Counted from the stretch's first letter, positions 45,746-58,906 are shown. The stretch is 64,000 bases of DNA from Dugong dugon (GCA_030035585.1 CM057469.1:36672501-36736500); one strand, 5' to 3'. A program made the numbers and translations. Notes: generated from the sequence alone by a model not told the origin.

Positions 45746-46698
45746 AGTCCACAGTACCACCTGTTATTTAAATTAACAGCACCATCACCATGAACATCTT
45801 TTTCTCTAGGAGGACTTTTTAACATTACATAAGTATTTTATTACCTAAAAAAGGAATCATTTACTATAAATAGGTACTTCCTTACTTCTTTGGTATTATT
45901 TTTTTCAAACAGCTACTCAGTTGTATGTAGGTGGATTGTGGATAATATTTAGACTTTTCTAGTTCCATTAACTACTAGGACCCAAAATTAGATTCTGTGA
46001 TTACAAGATAAAGAATGAGATTGAAAATCAAAGTACTTTAGCTTTTTACATTTGAAGGTGAGTAGTGATTTTTAAATTACTATTTGGTTCAAGGTATGTA
46101 TTCCATGGTATATCTTTTATTTTCTTTTCTCTTAGTTTACTATAACAAAATGATTTTTGAAAGTAAAAAGTTTTCTTCTAATTTGAGTGTGTTGCATTGT
46201 AAGACATATTTAAAAGATTTGTGTTCTAAGCAGTTTTTAAAAATTATGGAAATATGATTACCCTTGATTATTTTTATTACAAAAGATTTGTTTTTTGGTG
46301 CCTTTACCTAAGTAACTGTATGTTCTTTTTAAATATAACAAGTTTTATGCTTGATTGTTACGGGGCTCATGTGGATGAACCTTCTACTATGGCCATAGAT
46401 CTTGCTATTTCGGGGAGATGGAAACAGATTAATACAGGATAAGGATGTTTCTGTTTCAGTAGATAAAATTTTGGGACTCTTATTGAGGCTCTATAAATAT
46501 TCAAAAGGTGGGGGCAAAGTCTGGAGTATCTTCCAATGAAAAGTACAGCAAAATGGAATCCACTTGTTGTACAAAAATTACAAGAGACAGAAAAAAGATA
46601 TAAATATGTATCAAGGAAAAAACTGAATAATGATAACCACAATTAGTTTAGTTATGCAAAGAAAAGCGGGAAGAAGCAGTAAAACTCTTAATGAGACC
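45746..46698. other. AT-rich single-copy DNA
   Basis: No gene or nameable repeat. Overlapping frames on both strands near 46254-46642 have no supporting protein features. Confidence 0.4.
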
Positions 46699-46713
46699 TA
46701 GCAGAGGAATTTT

Positions 46714-47550
46714 TTTTTTTTTTTTTTTTACTTTTGTTGTGCTTTAGGTAAAAGTTTACCGCTTTAGTTGATTTCTCATTAAAAAATTTATACACATATT
46801 GTTTTGTGACATTGGTTGTAATTCCCCACAATGTGAGAGCATGCTCCCCCCTTTCCACCTCGGGTTCCCTGCATCCATTCGTCTGGTTCCTGTCCCTTCC
46901 TGCCTTCTCGTCTTGCTTTTGGGCAGGAATTGCCCATTTAGTATCATATATTGGGTTGAACTAAGAAGCATGTTCATCATATGTGTTTTTTGTTTTATAG
47001 GCCTGTCTAATCTTTGTCTGAAAGGTGGGCTTCTGGAATGATTTCAGTTCTGGATTAGCAGAGTTTCCGGCGGCCATATTCTCAGGGGTTCCTCCAGTCT
47101 CTTTCAGTCCTTTTTCATGAATTTGAATTCTGTTCTACACTTTTCTCCCATTCTGTCCAGGTGTTTCTGTTGTGATCCCTGTCAGAGGTAGTTGGTGGTA
47201 GCCGGGCACCATTTAGTTCTTCTGGTCTCAGGCTGGTGGAGTCTCTGGTTCATGTGATCCGTTAGTCTCTTGGGCTAATATTTTCCTTGTGTCTTTGTTT
47301 TTTTTCATTCACCTTTGCTCTGGACAGGAGGGGAGCAATAGATGTATCTTACATGGCCTCTCACAAGCTTTTAAGACCCCAGATGCTACTCACCAAAGTA
47401 GGATGTAGAGCATTATCTTCATGAACTATATTATGCCAGTTGACCTAGATATCCCCCAAGATTATCATCCCCAGCTCCTCAGCTAGTTGGTCCCTCAGAG
47501 TGTTTGGATGTGTCTAGGAAACTTCTATGCTTTTGCTTTGGTCCAGTTTG
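46714..47550 (-). mobile_element. 5'-truncated L1 3' UTR insertion (L1-E)
   Basis: The T-run at 46711-46730 is the poly(A) tail. The body matches the afrotherian L1 3' UTR: 'gtagccgggcaccatttag', 'cttttaagaccccagatgct' and 'atgtagagcattatcttcat'. A duplication of about 15 bp with one mismatch flanks it (tagcagaggaatttt at 46699-46713, tagcagagagatttt at 47551-47565). Confidence 0.85.
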
Positions 47551-47738
47551 TAGCAGAGAGATTTTAAAAAGCAATTTAATGTATAAACATTGAGGAAAAT
47601 TAATATGAAGGGAAAGTAGAGCTATGGATACATAAAAAGTAAGATTAAATTAAGGATGCTTAAAAAATTATTGAAGTCCTGAGATGTACCATTTTCTAAC
47701 CTGATATTTTCTGAATAAGCTCAGCTATAGGTAAAGAG

Positions 47739-47946
47739 GAGGAACCCTGGTGGCGCAGTGGTTAAGTACTCAACTGCTAACCAAAAGGTTGGCGATTCCA
47801 ACCCACCAGCTGCTCTGAGGAAGAAAGATGTGGCAGTTTGCCCCTGTAAAGATTTACAGCCTTGGAAACTCTATGGGGCAGTTTTACTCTGTCTTATAAG
47901 GTCACTATGAGTTGGGAACGACTCAGTGGCAGACGGTTTTTTGAGG
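47739..47946 (+). repeat. AfroSINE, long form, perfect duplication (copy q)
   Basis: 'ggaaccctggtggcgcagtg' head (A-box region intact), 'ggcgattccaacccaccagc', internal block, and tail 'gagttgggaacgactcagtg'. A perfect 13-bp duplication, tataggtaaagag, flanks it at 47726-47738 and 47947-47959, which argues for a fairly recent insertion. Confidence 0.95.
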
Positions 47947-48051
47947 TATAGGTAAAGAGAAAGTAATGGAAACATAGTGACAGAAGAGATTTTAAAAAAT
48001 GGAAAAATCTTAAACTCTTACTAATAGGTACAGATTACTGGGGATCTCAAT

Positions 48052-48388
48052 CAGGGATCAGCAAACTATGACCTGAGGGCCAAATTATAGCCCACTTCCT
48101 GTTTACATATGGCCTGAGCTAAGAATGGTTTTCTACATTTTTAAATGACTGAAAAAAATCAAAAGAAGACTATTTTGTGAGGTGAGAAAATTACATAATA
48201 CGCAAATTTCAGTGTCTGTAAATAAAATTTTAATGGAACAGAGCCGTACTCATCTGTTTACTATTGTTTAAGGTTGCTTTTGGGCTACAGTGACAGAATT
48301 TAGTGGTTGCAGCAGAGATCACATAGCCCACAAAGACTAAAATATTTACTGTTTGGCCTGTTACAGAAACGCTTTGCCGATCCTTGCT
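48052..48388 (+). mobile_element. Non-autonomous hAT-type DNA transposon (long form)
   Basis: Same family as 10318-10532 but with extra internal sequence. Ends 'cagggatcagcaaactatga' and 'cgctttgccgatccttgct' are imperfect inverted repeats. 'attttaatggaacagagccg' and 'cacaaagactaaaatattta' are shared with the short copy. Confidence 0.72.
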
Positions 48389-48394
48389 CTAGCC

Positions 48395-48720
48395 CATCTC
48401 AGCTCCTTTCAGTTCTCTTTATATTCTCTGTGCTTTTCTGTTTTCATGTCCTCGCTCATGCCACTGTCTTTATTGTTGAAGCTCACTTGCCTATCTCCAT
48501 CTGTCAAAATACTACCTATATTTTAAGACGCAGTTCAGATGACTCTTCCTTTGGGAAACATTTTTTGATCATACCTTTCCTTTAAATGAATATAATTGGC
48601 CCCACCTCTCCAGTGCTACAGAACTTGGTTTGTTGAGTAATTTTATATTCAACTGTGTATTATGGATATTTGTGAGCCTATGTTATATTCACATTTGAAT
48701 TCCTCAGAACACATGAGTGG
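48395..48720 (+). repeat. Possible L2 LINE relic
   Basis: 'agacgcagttcagatgactc' and 'cctttgggaaacattttttg' resemble the conserved L2 3' coding/UTR area. The 92-residue frame at 48307-48585 overlaps it and is not an independent gene. Confidence 0.45.
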
Positions 48721-49795
48721 AGTTGGGGGAGAAGTGGCTATTGGAACTAGCATGTACTATCAGGCATTACATGTGCTTTTTTTTTTTTTTTTTTTGTCTT
48801 ATTCTACCTAATAGGCCCTTAAATATTTTTTAACAAGTAAATTAATAAAATGTATAAGATTTAGCCTGTCAATCATTAACATTATCTTTTAAAACTCTAG
48901 TCAGTGAGGAAAACTCCACATTAATTCATTATCCAATCAAGGTATAAATGCTCCATAAATAATTTATTTTTGGCTCTGGAATTTATTTTTGGTGTTCCCT
49001 TGTCAATACAACTTCTTTTACTTTAGTAATTTACTTCCAACAAATGTAACCATCCAGTTTCCTGTTCTTAGACCCTACTTTTTTCTGCAACTCTTTTTTT
49101 TTTCCTGAAAAGAGAGAGGTCTTTGCTGCTTTTAGTCTATCACAAAGCCATAAATTAAGCAGACTTGTTTTCATTTAAATTATTACCTAGAGCAAATCTG
49201 ACACTAAAATATTTGTACTCAAGTGGGTTTTAAGCTTTGTGCAATGTTTCAACGGGGGGGTTGAATAGGCTATAAGGAGGAGTCATCAACTAAAAAAATG
49301 ATTTTAATGATTTGGCATTTGTCAACCAAGTACTTAAACATGGTGCCATAAATATAATCTACTTGAAAACAATATTTATAATTGTTTTAGTAGATTGCTA
49401 TAATAAACAAATTAGTAAATTTTGTTTAAAATGATAGTTGAAAACAAAGAAAACTAGGAATATGTCCCACAGCAATAATTATAATGCTAATGCTTTGATA
49501 ATTTATAAAGATAAAGATAATCTAAATTTATTTTTAAAAAATGGAATCATTAAATTAGCAAGATAAAAGACATACTGAGCTTAGAGAGAAGTTAAGCGAC
49601 TTTCCCAGAGTCACACAATTAGTAAAGCTAGGATTTAACTCCAAGTCTCTATTCTTACTAGTAACCAGGAAGTTAGATATTTGCCATCTGTGGTCTTTAA
49701 AATTGTAATTCTCTGTTAGCCTGTTCCTCTAATTTCAGTTTTTAGTCTTGCTGTCATTTGCTCAAAAGGAACTAGATTCAATAAATGGCAAATAG
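48721..49795. other. Single-copy DNA with a MIR fragment
   Basis: A minus-strand MIR fragment lies at about 49580-49665 ('gagagaagttaagcgacttt', 'cagagtcacacaattagtaa'). T-run near 48778-48796. No gene seen. Confidence 0.5.
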
Positions 49796-49805
49796 TAAGC
49801 ATTCA

Positions 49806-51220
49806 GAGGCAGGGCCAAGATGGCAGAGTAGTCAGACACTTCCGGTGGACCCTCTTACAACAAAGACCCAAAAAAATGAGTGAATCAATTATATATGACA
49901 GTCTAGGAGCCCTGAACATCTAAGGCAAAGTTGAGAAACCGGACTGAGTGGCAGGGGGAGGGAGACATGGTTCGTAAGCATGTTGCCAGACCTGACCCAG
50001 AGAGAGCCTGAGCCCTTCAGGCCTGATCGGCTCATGGGTGAGCAGTGAGGCAGGCAAGCAGCGGTGCTCAGGAGGCATATTCTGCACCGGGAGAGACTCA
50101 GCTGCAGAGTCTACTTGGTCACCTGGAGCCGGTGAGAAACAGCCCTAGATCGGCGAAAGATAAATACTTCCGTACGGCCTACCGCACGGATAACAAACAC
50201 CCCCCTTAGGGAAAAACCTCTCTCCCAGTTACCTCCCTGCTCCCTACTCTTCACTGCGTCCCGGATTGGCTTCAGCAATCGCGGAGTCCCCTGGGCTGGA
50301 AGTAGGATCCTCACACGCTCTGAGCCCTTCTCCCGGCCTTGGAGAGTAAACAAATTAACGAACAGGAAAAAATACACTACTGGCCCCCCTAAGCCAGGAA
50401 CCCAGGGTAGACAGAGGTCCTTTGCCTAGGCACAGACATAAGGGATCAATGAACTTTGAGTGCCTTTCCCCCTGCATAGACTTATGTGGGCCCATTTAAA
50501 CAGTGTAGGCCCTCATTACTGCAGTATAACAGGGTATGCAGCTGAAGTCTAACCAGAACTGTTTCAGCTGTGAAGTGGCAGGTTCCTGACATTTGACGCT
50601 GCTCTGCCCATTAAGCAGGGTCTTCGCCTACCCACATCAGGGGCCTGAGGACCAGTGGCTCCACCCATGCAACCTAGCCACCTATGATAGGGGCCCAAGA
50701 ATAAGAGGTATCCCCCAGTCCTTATAGCCGACAACACTGGGGGCTCATAGTCCAGCTGCAAAACCCACCCACCTACGCGCCCTAGGGAACAGGGACACAC
50801 CTTCCTCCTGGACACTCAGGGGCAGCTGTCAGCCCCCTGCCTTGCTCAGAGTGTGTCCCGCTGCTGCAGCCAGATGCCTGTGCCTACACCAATCATCCAT
50901 GCCTATCTAGGACTGCAAGTGAGAGCCTACACCACACACTTGGTGGCTATGTACCTAGACACCTGAGCTGAATCCGTACAGGAGGATTGGGTGGACTCCT
51001 CAGCTCACATACCTAGTAACAGATCTAAACACCTGGTGACAGGACATTAAGCTTCAAAGGTGTCAATAATCAAACTAGTTCATACGAGCAGCCTATTTGG
51101 GCATATCAAAACAAAACAAGAAGCTAGGACACAGTAAGAAAACATAAAATAAATAAATATAATAACTTATTGATGGCTTGGAGACAACAGTCAATATCAA
51201 ATCATATAAAGAGGCAATCC
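49806..51220 (+). promoter_or_regulatory. L1-B 5' UTR with YY1-like start site
   Basis: The element's first 20 bases include 'gggccaagatggcagag', a YY1-type core at the place where mammalian L1s use it. The rest is homologous to the reverse complement of 21722-23149. No tandem units. Promoter activity is inferred. Confidence 0.65.
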
Positions 51221-52178
51221 ATGATAGCTTAAGCAAGCTCTCAAAATAAAGAATCTAGAAATTGTCCAGAGGAGGAAAATTTCTTGGAATTACCGGAGGC
51301 AGAGTACAAAAGATTAATATAGAGAACTCTTCAAGAAATTAGAAAGGAAATTAACCAAAATGCAGAACACACAATAGAGGAAATTAAAAAGATTAGAGAA
51401 GAGCATAATGACAAATTTAACAGGCTGCAAGAATCTATAGAGAGATAGCAATCAGAAATCCAGAAGATTAACAATAAAATTCCAGAATTAGACAACTCAA
51501 TAGAAAGTCATAGGAGCAGAATTGAGGCAATGGAAGCCAGAATGAGTGAGATTGAAGATAAAGCACTCGATACCAAGTTATTTGAGGAAAAATCAGATAA
51601 AAGGATAAAAAAAAATGACAAAACTCTTAAGAATTATGTGGGATTCTATCAAGAGGAATAATGTACAAGTGATTGGAGTACCAGAACGGGGGAGGGGGGG
51701 AATAACAAAATACAGAGAGAATTGTAGAAGATTTATTGACAGAAAACTTCCCTGATATTGTTACATATGACAAGATAACTATCCACAATGCTCATCGAAC
51801 CATCGAACCCCACATAAGGTAGATCCCAAAAGAAAATCACCAAGACATATTATAATCAAACGTGCAAAAACCAAAGATAAAGAGAGAATTTTAAGAGCGG
51901 CTACGGATAAACGAAAAGTCATCTATAAAGGAAAGTCGATAAGAATAAGCTCAGACTACTCAGCAGAAACCTCGCAGGCAAGAAGGCAGTGGGATGACAT
52001 AGATAAAGCCTTGAAGAAAAAAAACTGCCAGCCAAGAATTATATATCCAGCAAAACTGTCTCTCAAATATGATGGTGAAATTAGGGCATTTCCAGATAAA
52101 CAGTTTAGGGAATTTGCAAAAACCAAACCAGAATTACAAGAAATACTAAAGGGAGTCCTCCAGTTAGAAAATCAGTAA
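51221..52178 (+). pseudogene. L1 ORF1, broken, copy B
   Basis: It starts ATG ATA GCT and meets TAA at codon 4 (51230-51232), where L1-C has TCA. It then continues as recognisable ORF1: a coiled-coil-type K/E-rich stretch at 51280-51600, an RRM-like part near 51660 ('caagtgattggagtaccaga'), and a C-terminal domain ending 'KGVLQLENQ' before TAA at 52176-52178. The span is not a multiple of three, so at least one frameshift is present. Confidence 0.82.
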
Positions 52179-52616
52179 CATCAGATAACAAGCCAAGTCT
52201 AAAACACAGGACAGAGCAACCGGATATCAACCCAGATAGGGAAGTCACAAAAATAAATCAAAGCTAAAACACTGAAAATGGGGAAACAGATGTCAGTATG
52301 TAAAAGATGATAACATTAAAACAAAAAAGGACTTAAAAAATGTAGACATGGACTTTGCATATGGAGAGGAAGTCAAGGCGATATAAAGAAATAGAAGACT
52401 GGTATAAACTTAGAAAAATAAGAGTAAATATTAGGGTAACCAGAAAGGAAACTAACAGTCCTACAAGTCAAAAAACTAGAAAAATATAAAGACTCAGCAA
52501 ACACAAAATCAACAACAATGAAAAAGATGGAAAGAAAATATATAAAGAAAAATAACACCACAGAAAATTAAGTGGAACAAAGAAACTATGAACAACACAC
52601 AAAAAAAGACATCAAA

Positions 52617-55600
52617 ATGACAGCAATAAACTCATACCTATCAATAATTATGCTGAATGTAAATGGGCTAAATGCACCAATAAAGAGACACAGAATAGCA
52701 GATTAGATGAAAAAACATGAACTGTCCATATGCTGCTGACAAGAGACACACCTTAGATTAAAACTCAAAGGATGGAAAAAATATATCAAGCAAATGACAC
52801 TCAAAAAAGAGCAGGAGTGGCAATATTAATCTCTGACAAAACAAAGTTTAAAGCCCACCACAAAGGATAAGGAAGGATACTATATAATGACTAGGGTTCA
52901 GTACACCAGGAGGACGTAAGTCTAATAAATATTTACGCACCCAACGGCAGGGCTCCAAAATACATAAACTAACAGCATTGAAAAGAGAGATAGACAGCTC
53001 CACAATACTAGTAGGAGACTTCAACATACCACTTTCAGTGAAGGACAGAACATCCAGAAAGAAGCTCAAAAAAGGCACGGAAGAGCTAATACTACAGTCA
53101 ACCAAGTTGATCTCATAGACATATACCCAGCACTCCACCCACCAGCAGCCAAGTATACTTTCTTTTCCAGTGCACATGGAACATTCTCTGGAATAGACTG
53201 CATATTAGACCATAAAGCAAGCCTTAACAAAATCCAAAACATCGAAATATTACAAAGCATCTTTTCTGACCATAAAGCCATGAAAGTATAAATCAACAGC
53301 AGAAAAAGCAAGGAAAAAAAATCTAACACATGGAAACTAAACAACACCTTGCTCAAACACTATTGGGTTATAGAAGAAATTACAGATGGAATAAAGAAAT
53401 TCATAGAATCAAACGAGAATGAAACCACATCCTACCAGAACCTTTGGGACACAGCAAAAGCAGTGCTCAGAGGTCAGTTTATAGCAGTAAATGCACACAT
53501 CCAAAAAGAAGAAAGGGCCATAATCAAAACATTAACCCTACAACTGGAGCAAGTAGAAAGAGAGCAGCAAAAGAAGCCCTTAGGCACCGAAAGAAAGGAT
53601 ATAATAAGTATCAGAGCACAATTAAATGAAATAGAGAATAGCAAAACAATTGAAAGAGTTAACAAGACCAAAGCTGGTTCTTTGAAAAGATCAACAAAGT
53701 TGATAAACCACTGGCCAAACTGATAAAAGAAAAACAGAAGAGGAAGCAGATAACCCGATAAGAAATGAGATGGGTGATATCACAACAGACCCAACTGAAA
53801 TTAAAAGAATCATAACAGAATACTATGAAAAATTGCACTCTAACAAATTTGAAAACCTAAAGGAAATGGACAAATTTCTAGAAACTCACTACCTGCCGGG
53901 AAACACAAACAGAGGTAGAACAACTAAATAAACCCATAAGAAAAGAAGAGATTGAAAAGGTAATGAAAAAACTCCCAACAAAAAAAAGCCCTGGCCTGGA
54001 TAGCTTCACTGGAGAATTCTACCAAACTTTCAGAGAAGAGTTAACACCACTACTACTAAAGGTATTTCAGAAAACAGAAAAGGATGGGATACTCCCAAAC
54101 TCATTCTGTGAAGCCAACATAACCCTGATACCAAAACCAGGTAAAGACACCACAAAAATAGAAAATTACAGACCAATATCTCTCATGAGCATTGACACAA
54201 AAATCCTCAACAAAATTCTAGCCAATAGAATTCAGCAACATATCAAAAAAAAATAATTCACCATGATCAAGTGGGATTTATACCAGCTATGGTATAACAT
54301 TAGAAAAACAAATAGTGTAATCCATCACATAAATAAAACTAAAGACAAGAAACAGATGATCCTATCAATCAATTCAGAAAAGGCATTTGACAAAGTCCGA
54401 CACCCATTCATGATAAAAACTCTCAACAAAATAGGAATAGAAGGGAAATTCCTCAGTATAATTAAGGGCATTTATACAAAGCCAACAGCCAACATCATCC
54501 TACATGTAGAGACTTTGAAATTATTCCCCTTGAGAACCGGAACCAGACAAGGATGCCCTTTATCACCACTCTTATTCAACATTGTTGTGGAGGCCCTAGC
54601 CAGAGCAATTAGACTAGAAAAAGAGATAAAGGGCATCCAAATTGGTAGGGAAGAAGTCAGTGTATCTCTATTTGCAGATGATATGATCTTATACACAGAA
54701 AACCCCAAAGAATCTACAAGAAACATACTGGAACTAACAGAAAATTTCAGCAAAGTTTCAGGATACAAGCTAAACATACAAAAATCAGTTGGATTCCTTT
54801 ACAGCAACAAAGAGAACCTCGAAGAGGAAATTACCAAATCAATACCATTTACAATAGCCCCCAAGAGGATAAAATACTTAGGAATAAATCTAACCAGAGA
54901 CGTAAAAGATGTATGCTATGAAAATTACAAGACACTACTGCAAGAAACCAAAAGAAACTTGCATAAGTGGAAAAACATACCTTCCCCATGGATGGGAAGA
55001 CTCAGCATTGTGAAAATGTCAATTCTATCCAAAGTGATCTACAGATACAATGCAATCCCGATCGAAATTCCACTGGCATTGTTTAATGAGATGGAGAAAC
55101 AAATCACCAACTTCATGTGGAAAGGGAAGAGGCCCCGAATAAGTAAAGAATTACTAAGAAGAAGAACAAAGTGGGAGGCCTCACACTACCTGATTTTAGA
55201 ACTTATTATACTGCCACGGTAGTCAAAACCGATACAACAACAGATACATAGACCAATAGAACAGAATTGAGAATCCAGACATAAATTCATCCACCTATGA
55301 GCAGCTGATATTTGACAAAGGCCCAAAGTCCATTAATTAGGGAAAAGACAATCTCTTTAAGAAATGGTGCTGGCATAACTCGATAGCCATCTGCAAAAAA
55401 CTGAAACAAGACCCATACCTCACACCATGCACACAAACTAACTCAAAATGGATCAGAGACTTAAATATAAAATCAAAAACCATAAAGATCATGGAAGAAA
55501 AAATAGGGCAATGCTAGGAGCCCTAATACATGGCATAAACACAATATGAACCATAAGTACAAATGTGCAAGCACCAGAAGAGAGACTAGATAAATGGGAG

Positions 55601-56363
55601 CTTAAACACTTAAGCTCATCAAAAGACTTCACCAAGAGTCAAAAGACAACCTACAGACCGGGAAAAAATTTTTGGCTACAACAAATCTGATCAGCATTTA
55701 ATATCTGCAATCTACAAGATACTGCAAAACCTCAACAACAAAAAGACAAATAACCTAGTTAAAAACTGGGCAAAGGATATGAACAGGCACTTCACCAAAG
55801 AAGATATTCAGGCAGCTAACAGACACATGAAGAAATGCTCACGATCATTAGCCATTAGAGAAATGCAGATCAAAACTACAATGAAATATCATCTCACCCC
55901 AACAAGGCTAGCATTAATCCAAAAAACAAAATAATAAATGCTGGAGAGGTTCTGCAGAGACGGGAACACTTACACACTGATGGTAGGAATGTAAAATGGT
56001 ACAACCACTTTGGAAATTGATTTGGTGCTTCCTTAAAAAGCTAGAAATAGAAGTACCATACGATCCAGCTATCCCACTCCTTGGAATATATCCTAGAGAA
56101 ATAAGAGCTGTCACACAAAATAGTTATATGCACACCCATGTCCATTGCAGCACTGTTCACAATATCAAAAAGATGGGAACGTCCTAGGTGCCTATCAACA
56201 GAATGGATAAACAAATTATGGTATAGCCACACAATGGACTACACAATAATAAAAAACAGTGATGAAGCTGTGAAACATAACATGGAGGAATCTGGAGGGC
56301 ATTATGCTGAGTGAATATAGTCAGTCACAGAAGGACAAATATTGTATCAGACCACTATTATAA
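52617..56363 (+). pseudogene. L1 ORF2 (endonuclease-reverse transcriptase), decayed, copy B
   Basis: Start at 52617, with an 'MLNVNGL' endonuclease motif nearby. The endonuclease is full of stops from about 52700. Open pieces: 53349-53723 (linker), 53963-54256 and 54263-55222. The latter two are one frame separated by a single TAA at 54254-54256. The RT core is the best preserved part: '[20 protein letters not shown]' and FADD at 54671-54682. A C-terminal piece is at 55996-56187 ('[12 protein letters not shown]'), and the stop TAA is at 56361-56363. The length equals that of L1-A ORF2. Confidence 0.9.
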
Positions 56364-57357
56364 GAACTCAAGAAAAGGTTTAAACACAGAAGACAACATT
56401 CTTTGATGGTTACGAGGGTGAGAAGGAAGGGTGAGTGGTATTCACTAACTATATAATAGACAAGTATTATTTTAGGTGAGGGGAAGGACAGCACACACTA
56501 CAGGGGAAGTCAGCACAACTGGACTAAACCAAAGCTAAGAATGTTCCTGAATACAGTCAAACACTTTGAAGGACAAAGTAGTAGGGGTAGAGATCTGAGG
56601 ACCACGCTTTCAGGGGACATCTAAGTCAATTGGCATAACAAAGCTCATTAAGAAAATGTTCTGCATCCTACTTAGGTAAGTGGCATCTGGGGTTTTAAAA
56701 GCTTGCAAGTGGCCATCTAAGATGCATTAATTGGTCCCAACCACCTGGAGTAAAGGAGAATGAAGAACACCAAAGACACAAGGAAAGTAGTAGTCCAAGA
56801 GACAGAAAGGGCCACATAAAACAGAAACTTCATCAGCCTGAGACCAGAAGAACTCGATGGTGCCCAAGTACCACCAGTGATTGCCCTGACAGGAAACTCA
56901 GCAGAGAGTCCTGGATGGAGCAGGAGAAAGGTGGGGTGCAGAACTCAAATTCTGCTAAGAAGACCAGACTTAATGGTCTGATTGAGACTGGAGGAACCCC
57001 GGAAAGCTTGGCCCCTGGTTTCTCTATCAGCCCATAACTAAAACACTTTCCTAGGCCAACTCTTCAGACAGGTGTCAGACTGGATAGTGGGACATAAAGT
57101 GATACTCGTGTGGAGTGTGCCTCTTAGGTCAGGTAGATACAAGAGACTAAACGGGCAGCTTCTGTCTGGAGGTGGGGTGGGAAGGTAGGGTTAGGAGCTG
57201 GTTGAATGGACATGGAGAATCGGGTGGAAAGGAGCAGTGTGCTGTGACAGTAAGGGGAGAGCAATTAGGGTTACATAACAATGTATGTATAAATTTTTGT
57301 ATGGGAGACTTACTTGAAATGTAAGCTTCATTTATACTTCAATAAAAAAGAAAATTC
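56364..57357 (+). other. L1-B 3' UTR
   Basis: Homologous to L1-A/D 3' UTRs: 'catctggggttttaaaagct', 'ctcgatggtgcccaagtacc' and 'ggggacatctaagtcaattg'. It ends with AATAAA and a short A-run. Confidence 0.82.
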
Positions 57358-57410
57358 TAAGCATTCAAAATAGAGTCACCAATTAAATATAGGCCTCCCA
57401 ATTAAATTTG

Positions 57411-57512
57411 AATTTCAGATAAACAACAAATAATTTTTTTTACCCCATGTATGTCTCATGTAATACTTGGGACATACTTAGGCTAAAAATTATTTATTGT
57501 TTATCTGAAATT
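57411..57512. repeat. Near-perfect 100-bp hairpin (inverted repeat)
   Basis: The arm 57411-57438 ('aatttcagataaacaacaaa' onward) is the inverse of 57485-57512 with one mismatch in 28. The interior also pairs partly ('atgtatgtctcatg' with 'gggacatactta'). It resembles a mammalian-wide palindromic MER-type repeat whose name I am not sure of. It begins 43 bp after the L1-B target duplication. Confidence 0.8.
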
Positions 57513-58906
57513 AAATATAACTGGGTGTCCTGTATTTTAATTGCTAAATATGCCAACCCCACTTGTAAGGTGGCCTAAGGTGACCTTTTGGAAGATTTAT
57601 AAGTGGGCCTTCATCATCAAAAGTCATTGTTATCACTTGGAAATTGAACAAATATGCCCCCGGCTGCCTATTTTGTACTGTAGTATAAATAGTATAATCT
57701 TTTCCTCTGTTTCTTCTTTACTAGCTAGAATTAAACACACATTCACCATGGAAGGAGAGCTTTTTGATCTGTAATAAAGTTTAGAAGATACGCAAATTTG
57801 TTTTTTCTCTATAGAGCTTTTATTTTCCCTTTCACTTGGATTGACATATTGCTTAATTATGGTGTCCAAAATTAGATTTCATTAAAAATTAAATTATTTA
57901 CAAGTTAAAAAGAAATGGACATACACACAAAGAAGTGAGTATTCATTCTGCCTATAGAATTCAGCTGTATTCAGTTTCTTCAGTCTCCTTCTGTGTATGT
58001 ATACTTGTAAGACAATGAGATTTGAAGATTTTTAAATGTCCTAATGATTTATCATGTTTTTAGGATATTATAATTTTTATGTATTCCAGGAGACTGAATT
58101 TTTGTGTTAAAATGGGGTCATGATTCATAGTGTTGAAGTTTATATAGTTGTTACATATGCTGGTGTTCTCAGATGTCATTTCTCTTCTTTGGGGCATTAG
58201 AGTGCCACTTTCCTGATGAAAATGCATGGTATTCACTCTGAAAGACACCTACTGTTATAGTTAGCATTGTTCTAATTCATTAGGCCTTCAATTTTCTGAA
58301 TTCACACTTGTTTGTTTCTTCTCATGGGATAGATATGATATCCACCACCTTTCTCCTCCATTGCACGTAAGTGAAAATAAACAAAATCAAGCAAAACTTC
58401 CATGACAGTGCCATTCTGTACAACTTTCTGGATTTTCAGGACCCTGCCCAGTCATTTTTTAAGAAAGTCTCCTGTTCATATCTTAGGATTTCAGGGTGGC
58501 TCCAGGAGGTCCAGAACCCTGCAGGTCTAGACTATTAGGATCTCTGAGAACTGCATGCTCTGCACATTATAGGTACTCAATCAGCAGTGATTGCCTAGGA
58601 TAAACTGCAGGAGCTACATAGTAGTCAGCATGCAAAGATGTTCAATTAGATGGTGATTCACTTGCCATAGGAGGTTTGCCTTCAGCCTGGATAGTTACTA
58701 TTATGAGAGGACCCTAAAAGATGTACTTGGTGCCTATTAGGTGTTCAGAATCCTTTTGGAAGAACTGAGATATTCAGTTCAATGGGAACATCTTGAAGCT
58801 TCTATATTTACAGATTTACTGCCCTCCATTTCCCAATTTATTCAGTCTTTCTCCTTCTTGAATGTGACTTTCACATAGTTTAGGAGAAATAATTAGTTTT
58901 ATCCTA
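57513..58906. other. Single-copy DNA
   Basis: No gene or nameable repeat. Complementary frames at 57541-57774 and 57633-57869 lack any protein features. Confidence 0.4.

Larger units (their letters stand above)
49806..57357 (+). mobile_element. Full-length, decayed L1 LINE (L1-B)
   Basis: A 7.55-kb plus-strand insertion bounded by taagcattca at 49796-49805 and 57358-57367. It starts 'gaggcagggccaagatggca', followed by a 1.4-kb 5' UTR without tandem units, ORF1 (51221-52178), spacer, ORF2 (52617-56363), a 1-kb 3' UTR and a short A-rich tail with AATAAA near 57342. It is clearly older than L1-A: frames are broken in many places. The 5' UTR and ORF1 start match L1-C, not L1-A. Confidence 0.92.

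Noticed and set aside
29160-53723. Apparent shared frameshift in ORF2 of L1-A and L1-B, just before the RT domain
   Set aside because: Both copies leave frame at the same place (near 29220 and 53672). L1-A seems to have lost an A in one homopolymer and L1-B in the neighbouring one, so these look like two separate losses, not a conserved programmed shift.
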